Source: Cryptomeria japonica (taxonomy: Eukaryota; Streptophyta; Pinopsida; Cupressales; Cupressaceae). From it: a stretch of DNA of 64,000 nucleotides. Under the pieces are notes generated by a model, which did not search any database, was not told the origin of the DNA, and was given only the letters and a program-made list of their open reading frames with translations. Positions 45,571-57,067 of this stretch are shown here, piece after piece. The DNA is taken from positions 409,200,889 through 409,264,888 of the forward strand of contig NC_081408.1 of the NCBI RefSeq assembly GCF_030272615.1, in the 5' to 3' direction. Each line of letters opens with the position of its first letter. Within the stretch, counting starts at the first letter, position 1. The translations under genes and the position numbers were made by a program.

Positions 45571-47589
45571 AGTCTTCAAAGGTTACCAGTTTTTCAAAAA
45601 TAAAAAAATCATAAATCATAAAAATATAAAAAAAATGAAAAAAGAAAAAAAGTAAAGAAAAACAATTCATCCATTAGTGAAAACCACTTTGTGGCACTGT
45701 GGTTAAGTACCTTGGTGAAAACCTAGTTCTAGGCATCAAGGTAAATAACTCAAATCCACTGTCTTTTTGGACACTCATCTCATCTACTCTCATTACCCCC
45801 CATGCACAACATCCATATTTCTTTAGTAATGTAATCCATTAATTCGCCATCCAGTCCATCATCTTCCTGCTCAACATCCATATTTCATTAGTGATTGCAG
45901 GAATTAATTTGCCACTCAGTCCGTCATCCACCCCCTTTATCTATGCAGGTTGCTTTTGTCCTGATCATCCACTTTGATTATTTACATTCCCTTATCCCCC
46001 ATGAGATATGATAATTCATCCAAGCTGTGTATAAGGATCATCCTAGTACACTAAGCTATCCCATCAAGTTGAGCTTCTTCTTGACTTGCCCTTCACCAAA
46101 ACATCCACCCACATTGTGTTAATCAAATCTTGGTGATCAGATTCCACATCTCCATTTACTTGCACTTCCATCTGCTCTATTGCCTAAAACAATCCAACCA
46201 GTTACCTTTTCCCATCGGGATGCTTCCTTCTCATGTCCGACATGTTATCACAATCCTATTCCTACTCTTGGAAAGTGATGTTAGTTGGTCAGGTGTATGT
46301 TGTTTGCATGTTTTAGTCTTTTTTTATTTGATTTGGATTTTGTATCCTATGACTACTTCTATCTAGGTCTGCCATGATCAATCTATATCCTGGTATGTCT
46401 TGGTTGGGTGTATACTAGGGCAACTTTTGTGTTATGGTGTGTTTGATGATTTCTCTTGTACGATCTCGCAGTCCCACATTTACATCATCATGATATTTGT
46501 GAGCCTGTGTGCATTGAGATACCTATTGCTTTAGAGTCTAGTTCACGCATTAGATCTTCACAACATCCCTATTTCTATAATCAGTGGTGTAGATCATTCT
46601 TGGAAAAATAAAACTAGGTTTTCTCTCCATATCTACACAACAAAAAATAAACCATCCACCCCCTCCACTCATCCATTTCCATCATTCACCTATCTTGGAG
46701 ACTTCAATTTATTCATTTCCTCCCATCCTTTTCTTCTATCTAGTCCTATTCAGTGTATTATGGTTGGCTTATTACAAAAATTTCTCATTTCCATCTCATT
46801 GCATTTTCATGAAGATTATCATTGCACTCACCTTTTGCATTAGATAATTTCATACACTTTAATTGTTAATTGACATTTCAGTTGCGTTAAGTCCTTGCAT
46901 ATAGTTTAATGTTCATTATCATTTTAGTTGCATTCATGCATTAGGTTAATTCATATTAGCGACATTAGCTTAATTCATACATTTATGTTATTTCATGTTG
47001 TCATATTGCATTTATATCATTCTATCACCATTTAGCTGCATCCATATCATGTTTGTCACGTTCACTATCATTTACTTTCATTTGCATGAGATAGCATATA
47101 ATTCATTTTTAGAATCATTGGTTACATTTTCACTTCATTCATTATATTTTATTTCACATCATTTAGGATATAAAATTCTCATTTTTTGCATATCATTATA
47201 AATGTTTCATACACTTTTTTCCACATCATAATAAATATAGCCATCTCATTTTTGCATATCATCATTACATATCATTAAGTATCCATCCCATGTCATAATT
47301 GCATACCCATTTAGATAATATATCAATACATCATATCATAGTCATTCAAATCTCATCATGCATATATCATAGGTTAGAAATAATCATCACATATCACATA
47401 AATATCATGCATAATCATCTATCATAAATCATCCATCATAAATCATCATATAAAAATCAATAGTCCATAGTTAAAGTACACATATGCATCACCACCTAAA
47501 TCATATCTCATCTCATATATATATATATATATATGAGATGAGATATATATATATATATATATCAAAAAAAAAAGTTCATTCATGATACA
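45571..47589 (+). mobile_element. X region between integrase and antisense PMD frame
   Basis: Starts with an A-rich run and two 'gtgaaaacc-ggca' boxes (45680-45740, shared with F). The segment 46130-46760 is homologous to Y (1-269 plus 10078-10400). From 46800 it is AT-rich with many 'atttcatt', 'catatcat' and 'tcatatc' words. No supported gene. Confidence 0.65.
47505..47544. repeat. AT-rich perfect hairpin
   Basis: ATCTCATCTCAT (47505-47516), an AT dinucleotide spacer of 16 bases, then the exact complement ATGAGATGAGAT (47533-47544), followed by a second AT run to 47562. Confidence 0.9.
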
Positions 47590-48981
47590 ATGATACATCC
47601 CGGAAGGGTAAAAATGTCACACATAATGAGCACTAGCATGTGCTCTCCCTATCTACCATACTTAGATCTGCCCAGCCTCCTAAGGGACCTTGCAGTGGTG
47701 GTCTTGAAGCTCTCATCCCTACTGACTCTCCTAAAGTCTATGTTTGGGTCTATCTCGACTGAGTCCTCTAGGCAAAATAGGGAGCTCACTGATCGGTTGG
47801 TACCGTACCCTCATATAGGCTCCTTGAGTGATCTATCTAATACTCTGCGTGCATCTAGGGACTTTGTAAAAAGAGTCACCATCTATCTTGGATCAATGGC
47901 TCAGTGAGCCATGTCCTGCTCCCTCCAAAATTGAGTCACATATGTCTTTTCTCTAGTCACACAGGCCCTCAGTGCGTGTAGCTCGCTGCCCATCATCTCC
48001 ATCTCCTGAGACTACCTCTAGAATCTTGGAGGTAGTCTCTGCCTCCATTCAATAGCTATCCTTCTCCAATATTGCAGCCTCAAGATATCTCCTCAAAGCC
48101 TCCCCCTCCACTCTCACCCTATCCAGTTCCATTTGTAGGCTATCTGCTTTGACTTTATCTTGATCTGCCCTCGCCCTCTTTGTTTCCAACTAGTCCTGAA
48201 GGATCTAGACATGAGCCCCCTCTATATATCTCTCCAAAATGGCTTGAGAAATATCTCCCTATACTTGTACCTCCATAGGTTATGCCTATATCCATACCAG
48301 TAGTGGCCCTTCTACCTATGGAGGTGGTCTGACCTTCTCTACTGCAACTAGTACCTATACCTATAAAAATGCCTATACTTGCCCCCTCCCTCCTCTCCTA
48401 GGCACTTGTCACCTAATCGTAGCTCCTCCCTCTTTGATTGTACCCCCCTCTCCTCCCACTACCTCATCCATCAATGGTGCTAGCTCATCAGCCTCCAACG
48501 CTCCTAGAACAGTAAGGCAAAAAAGCCTATGGGCCTCCCACTGTGCAGCATAGGCTCCAGTACATCTTGAATCTACAATCTTTGATCTCTCATCCCAAAT
48601 GATAGTCTCTATACTTACCTAATTGAGACGGACCACAAATGGCCTAATGGCATCTCCCCATGTGGAAATCTCCCTAGTGATGCAAGGATGTCTCCTCTCC
48701 TCACCCACTATGTCTTGGTAGCATGACCCTATGGGGCAAATATTGGTTAATAACATGAACTGTTTGGCTAAACAACCAACACTAACTCTGAACCCAAAAA
48801 AGAAAAATGTCTCAAGATCATCGCTCATAATCTTTGTATGGGAACCAAGTAAAGTCCATCATTTCATCAAAGATGCACCTCCAAAACTAGATGGCTCCAA
48901 CTCAGGTGTAGTGTATAAGCCCCTTGTATTTGTCCATATAGGGGTACTTCTTGCGTGTGTGAAAAGTGGTAATCTATAAGT
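47590..48981 (-). pseudogene. Antisense PMD-type gene in X, C-terminal part
   Basis: Minus-strand reading gives, from high to low coordinate: CPIGSCYQDIVGEERRHPC and REISTWGDAIRPFVVRLN (48619-48760), then an acidic and Gly-rich stretch, a coiled-coil segment (KADSLQMELDRVRVEGEALR, about 48070-48150) and a basic end (SFKTTTARSLRRLGRSKYGR, about 47655-47715). The layout (globular part, acidic part, coiled coil, end) matches the C-terminal half of the PMD gene in D, and the position between integrase and the 3' LTR is the same. Assignment rests mainly on its partner segment at 52447-53000. Stops are frequent. Confidence 0.6.
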
Positions 48982-50159
48982 TGTAAGACACAAACACTTC
49001 AATAAATCATTGCATGCATGGTTAGATAGATATAATCAATTAATGTGAAAACCATAGCAAATCGACTTATTTCCTCCTAAAGGATGTGAGTATAGACTTT
49101 CTCTCAGATTTCTAAGCAATACCAGTGACTAGACTACACCAAGATGAAGGATTTAATCTATATGAGCACAAAATTAAGCTAAATGGATGCAAGAAATGAT
49201 TATCAAGCTATATGTTTCTAATCAAGCTAACATGATTAAACTAATATGCAAGAAAGCTAAGATGCAATAATCTCAATATACAATATTCTCAATGACTCTA
49301 GAGCAAAAACAATATAATAACAATAAATCTCCAGGGTTTTTTTCTTAATTGAGAGATGAAAGGCTGAATTTATAAAGAATCCAAAGAGAGACCAACGGTC
49401 AAGATTGATTAATGATGAGCGGTTGAGATTCCTCAAGAGAAAGCACAATCTAGGTGAATTGAAATGATTGGATGCTTTGATTCAGTTTCAGAGGAGATTA
49501 AGGTTGAGTTGATTTTGAGATAAATTTAATTAAAGCCTAACTTAATGCATTTGGATTATAAGTTTGAGTTTGCATTGGAGATAAAATCAATTGAAGTCAT
49601 GCACTTGAGATAAAATTTGTTAATTTCATGCATTTTTCTTTTATTTGCTCAAGATTTGTTTTATTAGAAAAAGCCTTTTTAATGCAACTGAATCTTTTTC
49701 CTCAAGATTGCTTTGTGTTTAAATTTAGAGGAAATAATTTATTCAATTTAATTCCTTTTCTTGCTTTTCTGAGATTTCTCATGTTATCTCAAATTAGAAA
49801 AATAAATATCTCAAGATGATTTCTTTTCTCAATTTAATTCTCCTTTTTTCAAATTAATTCTTTTTTGATGATTTAATTCCTTTTTGATGATTAATGGCAA
49901 ATTTATTTATTAATTAAATATGCTAGGATATTTAATTAAATAAATAAGATAATTGGTTAAAATGATTTACTTGGAATGATTAATTAATTAAATAAACATT
50001 TAATTAATTTAGAATGATTTATTTGCCATGTGACATTGGTGATTGAGGAATTAATTAATTAGCTGCTCAAGATTGATTTAATTGTTATTGGTTAGGACCT
50101 TGGTGATGTAGTTGAGATTAGGGGTCCATGGTTTAGGTGACCATTTTTAGGGTATTACA
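48982..50159 (-). repeat. LTR H, minus strand, 3' LTR of a truncated Gypsy element
   Basis: On the minus strand it opens TGTAATACCCTAAAAATGG at 50159 and probably ends GTTTGTGTCTTACA at 48982. A polypurine tract lies just outside its start. Rich in 'taattaatt' blocks and 'tgag-ataaa' words. No matching second LTR or target duplication was found, so the element is truncated and the left end is approximate. Confidence 0.7.
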
Positions 50160-50172
50160 TTTCCTCCACTAG
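50160..50172 (-). other. Polypurine tract of element H
   Basis: On the minus strand CTAGTGGAGGAAA runs straight into the LTR start. Confidence 0.7.
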
Positions 50173-50280
50173 TCTTGCACTCACAATGCACGTGTGACTG
50201 CTATATGCTCTCATGCCCAAATGTGCAAGAGTGTAACGTCGGTCCTGCACTCCAATGGCCACGTGAGTAATATATGCTCA
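50173..50280 (-). mobile_element. H internal remnant with a short repeated word
   Basis: Contains 'gctctcatgcccaaatgtgc' plus 'aagagtgtaacgtcggtcc', repeated with changes after the solo LTR at 52155-52195. Both lie upstream of the polypurine tract on the minus strand. Confidence 0.6.
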
Positions 50281-50819
50281 TGTAGACACCTATTTTTGTC
50301 CACTTGATTAAATGAATTTAAGATTTGCTTGGTTATAATTCATCCAACTATTAATTAAATTCATATTTAATTAATCCTTTTCCCTCTTCCAACTATTAAT
50401 GAAATTAATATTTAATTAATTCATCCCAACCCTCTTCTCCTATTAATTAAATTAATTAAACAAATTATTTAATTGATTTAATTCACTTAACCAAATTCAG
50501 ACCATTAATTAATTAAATAAATCATATTTGTTTAATTAAATCCTCCTTCACATTTAAATAAATTAATATTTATTTAAATCTCCAAATCCCATCTCTCACA
50601 TTTAAATAAATTAATATTTATTTAAATCTCTAAAATCCCTTCTCACTAATATTTATTTAAATTCCTAAAATCCCTCCCCCCACTTGCACTTTATAGAAAA
50701 TACAAGTTGCAAGTTAACCTTCCTCCTAATAATGTCTAAACCCCTATTATTAGCCTAATCACCTTTTAATGGTTTGCACATTCCTAAACCAAAGGTTAAC
50801 CCAAAACCCATCAACTCAA

Positions 50820-51045
50820 ACCGTTAATGTCTTTCTTTAAAGTCTTCAACCCTTTAATGGTTTTCTTGTAGAGTCTTCAAGCCTTTAATGGCTTCCTTTA
50901 AAGTCTTCAAACCTTTAAAGGTTTCATTCTAGAGTCTTCTCAAGCCTTTAATTGTTTCCCTCAAAGTCTTCAAGCCTTTAATGGCTTTCTTCTAGTGTCC
51001 TCTTAAGCCTTTAATGACTTCCTTCAAGTCTTCAAGCATTTAATG
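50820..51045 (+). repeat. Diverged direct repeats in S2
   Basis: At least six units of about 28-37 bp built on GTCTTCAAGCCTTTAATGG then TTTC(C/T)T. Confidence 0.85.
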
Positions 51046-51730
51046 TTTTATCCCCCCTTTTCTCATTTAAATAAATTAAGATTATTTGAATAAAATCCAA
51101 AATTCACATGCACATTTAAATAAATAAATATTTATTTAAATCTTATTTATCCTGACCCAATTGCATTCCCCTACAAAACCCACTTGCACACTAACCCTTC
51201 TTCTAAATTCTTCTAAACCCTGCTAAATTACCCTTATCCCCTTCTAAACATTTGCACATTCCTAACTAAGGGATTAGTAAGGAGTCACTTCTCAAAAGCA
51301 TTGAAAATATTCTCCCTTCCACAAGTTAACCCCCAAAGTCTTCTTAAGCCTTATAAGCTTTAATCTAACTAACTCACCTTTGACCCTTGGTTAGAGACTT
51401 TTCCTTTAACTCAAGCATCCATTTAACCCTCAAGTCTCTTCAAGAATTCAATGCTTTGACCATGGCTATCCTTTAACCCTTGCACATTCATTTATCCCTT
51501 GGATAAAATCTTTATCCAATAACCTAACCCTAACCAAACCCCCTAGGATAACCATCATGTCTCTTCAAGCATTTAATGCATCTTCCCTCTCATCTCAAGC
51601 CCTCTCATGATTCCACTTGTCACAATTGCATTAGTGAAAGTTAAAAACATGGATTGAGGATCATGCCCTCATGTAATCCTAGCCCTTGCTAAGCCAGATC
51701 AATCCTAGCCCTTCAATTACCCATTTTTCC

Positions 51731-51737
51731 TATAAAA
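51731..51737 (+). promoter_or_regulatory. Putative TATA box of S2
   Basis: TATAAAA in 'tttcctataaaaggaaccctc', well placed about 420 bp before the LTR end. The S1 copy has TATAAATAA on the minus strand near 12348-12356. Confidence 0.6.
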
Positions 51738-52159
51738 GGAACCCTCATCCTTAAGAAAAGGAGGAAGCATTTTTAGTAGGGTTATTATAGTTGCATAGGA
51801 ATTTCTACTTATCTTTCTCATAGCAATTCTATTTTGTGCATTTGCATAGCAATAGAAGTTCATTTTCAACCATTCAATCCTTCATTTGACATCCATAACT
51901 ACATGTTAAAACTGAGAGCTACACTCAAGCAAGCATTTGGATCTTGGAGAGGAGAAGAACAAGGGAGAGCCATCAAGAGCATAATGGGAGCATCTTAGGG
52001 AGACTCTTGTCTCTTCTTTTCAATTATTTTCCTTCCATTTGTATGTTTTTTTATTCTCTTTTGATATACATTTGAAGGTTAAAAGTTCATTTGGTTGAGA
52101 CTAACTTATTGACGTTTGAGCTTTGGTTTTGTGTGTCCCCTTTCATGTGCATCAGCTCC

Positions 52160-52446
52160 CATGTCCAAATATGCACGAGCGTAACACTGATCCAGAGGTT
52201 CTTATAAACTTAGTAAACACACATACATATCACAATAAAGCTACCCTAATATCACAACACCCCACACATACTAAACACCATCCTTCAGCATACAATAAAC
52301 TCATCTGGACAATCCTACAGAGACTCCATGCCCTTTGAGTTCAAGCATCATCTTCCTCCTGATTAAACAACAGATGAACAAGACAAGTCATTGAATCCCT
52401 CAATGTAGCTCCATCTTTCTCTCCAGAAGCATTCGTGTAGGATCCA
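52160..52446 (-). mobile_element. H internal remnant, right part
   Basis: Continues 50173-50280 after S2; no supported gene. The join to the PMD-type sequence lies somewhere before about 52450. Confidence 0.45.
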
Positions 52447-53000
52447 TCAGTAGGTTGTCAGTGCAGCACACACTCTGAAGATAAAAAACCCCATTCTCCA
52501 ATCTATACTCGAGGTTAAGTCCTTAGTTGGGGACCTATAGGATCCACCAAACATCAAGAAGGGTGATGCTAGATTCACCTGTAGGTAGGTGAAAGGTGTG
52601 TGTCTTGCTATGTTTTCTATGTCAACACTCAACTATACTTGTCATCATAGTCATGTAGCATCGAATCTGAGGCCACTATACGATGAATCCTAACTCGCAC
52701 TAGGATAGCAAGGTCCGCTTGGTGCCACCCAATTGACTCTGCAAAGCCATGGTAGGAGGCCAGTGCTCTCATTACCCCAAGATAATAGGATCCTCCTGCA
52801 ACCATTTAGACCACTTCATTAGCCCTTTCTTCTTACATTCTAGCCTAAATCTAGCCTTGGGGAATCTTGTCTACACCCCTTACCCCTTCCTTTGCTTCCC
52901 TTTTCCCATTCTTTCTCCCCAAGAAGAGACAATGTTTCCTTAGGCGGAGACGTCGAACCTACACCCTATGCGCTGATCCATAAGGAGAACACGATGTTCT
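52447..53000 (-). pseudogene. Antisense PMD-type gene in X, N-terminal part
   Basis: On the minus strand, about 52538-52605 reads THTFHLPTGESSITLLDVWW, the diagnostic PMD strand (F-H/S-L-P-x-G-E-x-x-I-T-L-x-D-V). The D copy has FSLPVGEMTINLKDV at the matching place. Upstream (52640-52960) there are weak exon-like pieces with KKKGLMKWSKWLQEDPI. The remainder of the domain is missing, lost or displaced by the H and S2 insertions; the C-terminal half is at 47590-48981. Confidence 0.7.
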
Positions 53001-53339
53001 GCAGTCTCCACCCTTATCCCCCCTCTGCCTGATTGCAGACGCTAATCACTGGATCAACATCTATGCAGGCATTTTCCCACCTATGCATGCAAGGGTCATC
53101 TCCACAGATGATGATCCTCAGGCATAGGCACTAAACTGACGATCAACGTCTATGCCTGGCTAGGTTTTTTCCCATTTATGACCTATAACTAATGCTAATC
53201 TTCTAAACTAGAAAGTTAGGTTGTGGGTATGTACTTGTGGACCATACATGGGTGGTCTCTAGAATTGGAAGACCCTCTTGGCATAGTGCTCATGATGTGG
53301 GATGCATGCCATCGCTCTGCTCTCTATGGGCTCTGTGAA
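53001..53339 (+). mobile_element. X 3' internal spacer
   Basis: Contains several 'tctatgc' and 'gcatag' words ('caggcatag', 'gtctatgcctgg', 'tctatgcaggc'), some as inverted copies. No supported gene. Confidence 0.45.
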
Positions 53340-53612
53340 CTATGTGTGTGACAATGAACCCTCCTTGGACCCTATGTGGCATATATAGGCCCCTCTTTCG
53401 CCCTATTGTTTCCTTTTCTCAGTCCTTCCTCTTTTCCTTCCAAAATTCTCCTTCACTTCTCCTTTTTTCTTCATTTTTCATCTTTTCCATCATTTTCTTC
53501 TGTTCAAGAATTTTCTCAAAAAAAATAAAATTTTGTGGGGCATACACCACTCGCATCTTCACATTGCGGCATCTTTTCTTTATCTTTTACACTGCCAATT
53601 TTATCACTGCAT
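53340..53612 (+). mobile_element. X 3' internal end
   Basis: Same order as 11604-11877: 'tatataggccc', C/T-rich run, 'ggggcatacaccactcgc'. The frame at 53342-53614 is not supported as a gene. Confidence 0.7.
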
Positions 53613-53626
53613 AAAAAGGTGCAAAA
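53613..53626 (+). other. Polypurine tract of X
   Basis: AAAAAGGTGCAAAA directly before LTR C. Confidence 0.75.
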
Positions 53627-54858
53627 TGTAGATTTCTAAAATTAATTAAATTAAATATTTAATTAATTTAAGTCTTTCTACATAATTATTTTAGTTAATT
53701 ATGTCTATCTCATTCCTCTTAAAATTAATTAAATCAAATTTAATTTTTTTTATCACTATAGTCCAAATGATTAATTTGTCAATAAATTAATCATTTCTCT
53801 ATTCTTCTAAAGTCACTTAAATCATTATTTCTTCTAATTTCCACTTAATTAATTTAACTATGTGATTCCCAAAAATAACTTCTTCTAATCCTCATATAGC
53901 CTAATTAATTCTCCTCTAATCATGTTTATCATTATTCCTCAATTTTAAATTCCTCCACTTATTCTCTCTCTTCATGTCACATCTCCTAACTTTCCCACTT
54001 GCACTTTAATCTCTCATTAACCCACCTAGTCACTCATCTTAACCATTTGCACATTCTCAATCACAAAGATTAGGAATAAGTCAACCATTTGTCATAAATG
54101 GTTTGTCTACCTCCATCCTTCAAACCTTAAATGTGCCAACTTTTGTCATGTCAAAGGATTTCAAATCCTTTACACTTCTCTATGCCCTGTCTTCCGAAAG
54201 AATTTTTAATTCCTTTATTATTTTATTCTTCCCACACATCCCTTATTTTGGAATTTTTAATTCCTCTCCCCTTTCTTCAAAATTTTTTATATTCCCTTTT
54301 CCTTTCTCAATGTACTTGGGGATCTCTTCCCCATGTACCTTGTAAAATGTGGAGACAAGAAATACCTTTATGGCAAATCTCTTGAACCCCACACCTTGTC
54401 CTCTCAATCCTCTCCCATTTTATTTTAATCTCAACCCTCCATTCCAAATCAATTTTGTCCCTTCATTTGGACCTCCTAAGTCCTCTTCCAATCTATAAAT
54501 TGGAGTCTCCTGTCGTCATTTCAATATCCATAATTCAAGTAATCTTATGTTGTTGTTTTAAGCTTAGATTTCCTTTATTGCACCGTTACTATGCCCAAAT
54601 CACCCCACACTTAGCCAATCCAATCACTCACATCATTCATCCATGCAATCCCTTATTGTTGTGTAGTGGAGAGCAATCTACATCCTATCAAGGAGCCAAT
54701 GCAATCAAGTGGGGAAGGGGCGCATTCTTCACTTCACCAAAGGCTCAATCTGAGGGAGAAGAAAAGGTATAAAAGGGTTTATCTGCATACTTTATGATTT
54801 CTTTAAGTTTTATGTTTATTATATGCATTTGAACCTTCTAACCATTTTCTCATCTCCA
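53627..54858 (+). repeat. LTR C = 3' LTR of X
   Basis: 1232 bp, TGTAGATTTC to CATCTCCA, the reference copy for LTRs A and B. TATA box at 54494-54499. The downstream five bases are ACTAA; no matching duplication is visible upstream. Confidence 0.87.
54494..54499 (+). promoter_or_regulatory. Putative TATA box in LTR C
   Basis: TATAAA in 'aatctataaattggagtc', the same core as in F. Confidence 0.55.
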
Positions 54859-55616
54859 ACTAAGTCTTTTGTCATATTTTTCTTTGTTGATTTGTCCATA
54901 CATAGAATGGAATAGTCTATGCTTCCAATAGTTTATGATTAAAATATGGTTGTGTACACAACAATATAAAATTTGGCTTGTGTACACAATAGAACCTTAC
55001 AATGTTCACCTAATCTTCAATGGGAATGGAATTTGATGGTTTTGCAACTTGACGAGGTGTTTCAAGTTTGCAGTGTTGAACAAAGAGGGGTTTGTGATTG
55101 GCCGCTTGTATTGGTGCTCGAAATTCGGCCAGAGTTTTTCTTCACTATTGCCTTGGGTTGTGACAATACAGATATCTTCATATGATAAAAAATTGAACAC
55201 AAGAATATCAACATTGTTGTCATATGCTTTTGATGGCTTGGATTGATTATTGGTTTCAAGCCTTTATGACAATTTTGTTACTTAAATATCATCCCGATAA
55301 TATCAGTCCCAAAATATGTCTTAAATATGATTTATATATTTTAATTATATTAATAAAATATTTAGGCTTTGCCTTTTACCTAAAAAAATGTGTTAAAATT
55401 TATTTTTTAATTATTTATAAAAATAAATAAAATAAAATTTGTGTATATGTCATAATAGTTTCCCAATAAATTAAAATAAATTTTAATGTAAGTTTATAGA
55501 ATAGTTTCATAAACATTTCTTTATATAAATGTGTTTAAATTATTACGCTAATTTAAATATTATTTTATGAAATATATATAATACCTTATTTTTTTATTTA
55601 GGATTAAATTTAAGCT
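54859..55616. other. Unassigned AT-rich sequence right of X
   Basis: No long frame with recognisable motifs. 55300-55600 is strongly AT-rich ('aaataaataaaataaaat'). Confidence 0.5.
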
Positions 55617-57062
55617 TATGTTTTTTATTGAGAAAGCAGTGAAAACCAGGGCACTGACCCTTTACATAGTTTAAACTATAAACATTACTTAAATAGTACT
55701 ATAACAGCAAACATCCATAACTAGTCTTTCCAAACCAGAAATAGCAAAAAGAACAGAACAACAGGGAACAAGGGAAAGCATCCCAAAACAGAAAAAAAAA
55801 AAAAAACACAAGACCTGAGGAGTCAACTTGCGAACCCTAGTCCTATCAATGACATTTTTCCAATCATCAAACAGGAACTTGTAAAGTTCCCTGGCTTCAT
55901 CTTTGTCAGCATCGTTGTCTGCAATGCGCTCTCTCAAGAGGGAGAGAGTGAGGGCCGAACTGTGAAGGACCTGCAAGCAAAAATTTTTGGGACAGGCAAT
56001 CTAGGAATCCCTGGCCTCCACCTTATGTTTTAGAACCTTGACCTCCTCAAGAATGGCCTTCATGTCCAGCAATGGCCCTAGGTTTTCAATCCTCTACAAA
56101 ATATCCAAAACATCAAAATGGATATTTTCAAGTTGTTCCATAGTTGGGATCCCCTGGGGGATATCAATCTTTTTCTCATCACCCTCCCTGATGACAGTTT
56201 CCACCATCAGGTCAATTTTTTTGATTTCCACCATCTTAGCCAGATCCACAACAAGAGCACTGACCCCCTAGGCTCCCAAGTCCTCTAGGTCTGCCACATT
56301 CTTGTTCTCATCACCCTCCCTATTCATAGTCTCCACTTTCGGGTCCACTATTCCCATCTCAGTTGTCTTAGAGAAATCCACAATAAGAGATTTGGTCCCT
56401 TGGGCCTCCAAATCATCTGGTTCTGCCATTTTCATCACTTCGTCTAGGTCCACCAGGTTTGTAGTCACCACAGGTTCCATATCCAACTTAGCATTAGTAG
56501 TCTCATTGAGGGGCCCAAAGGAACCCAAATATTTAAGGTCCCCCCTGTCTTGTTCTCAATCAAGCCTTTGTCACGATATGAGACATATTTATATTTTGCA
56601 TTTTTCTCCAAGGAGCTTTTCGATGCCAACCTGCATGACCTCTTTATGCCTTCAGTGTCAAGGGAAGGGTTTTCCTCCTCAAATTCTTTAGATGAATAAT
56701 TATCCTTAATGATAATTCTTTCTTGTTTCATAGGGGCTTTCTCTTTACCCTTAGTGGGGGTGAGAGATTTGTTGGTCGAGGGAGATAGCACCAGATTAGG
56801 GGTTATCTCAGTGATTGACACTAAGGGAGGGAATCGAGCAAACACAGAGGAAGGAAAATGAGTGGCTACGAGGACACCCTATGAAAATCGGAAAAACCTA
56901 GGTATAGCCAAGCTAGAAGAAAAGGCCAAAAGCGGGAGAGAGGTCGTGGCAAGGGGTTGGACCAACATAAGACTGTGAGGAGGGCAAAGAGCTAGATGAA
57001 AATTATAAAACCTATATATTAAACCCTAGTGAAGCAAGATAGATGACTTTTCCTCATGCTTG

Positions 57063-57067
57063 GAATC
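57063..57067. repeat. Target-site duplication of S3, left (GAATC)
   Basis: Exact match to 58331-58335. Confidence 0.9.

Larger units (their letters stand above)
50281..52154 (+). mobile_element. Solo LTR S2
   Basis: 1874 bp, TGTAGACACCTATTTTTGTCC to GTGCATCA, flanked by GCTCA (50276-50280) and GCTCC (52155-52159), one base different. Same family as S1 in the opposite orientation. It contains many copies of 'gtcttcaa-cctttaa-ggttt' words (50820-51040) and a TATA box at 51731-51737. No internal coding sequence. Confidence 0.85.
11893..54858 (+). mobile_element. Element X: Tat-lineage Gypsy element, stretched by nested insertions
   Basis: Bounded by LTR B and LTR C. Inside, in order: leader, gag, protease remnant, G-patch-like linker, RT (split by Copia E), RNase H, second RNase H, integrase, a non-coding stretch, an antisense PMD reading frame, a polypurine tract. 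The order PR-RT-RH-INT and the extra archaeal-type RNase H place it in the Tat branch of Ty3/Gypsy. Without the large inserts (solo LTR, E with D, the LTR at 48982 and the solo LTR at 50281) it would be about 18 kb. The target duplication cannot be checked because the left side joins another LTR unit. All its genes are broken. Confidence 0.82.
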
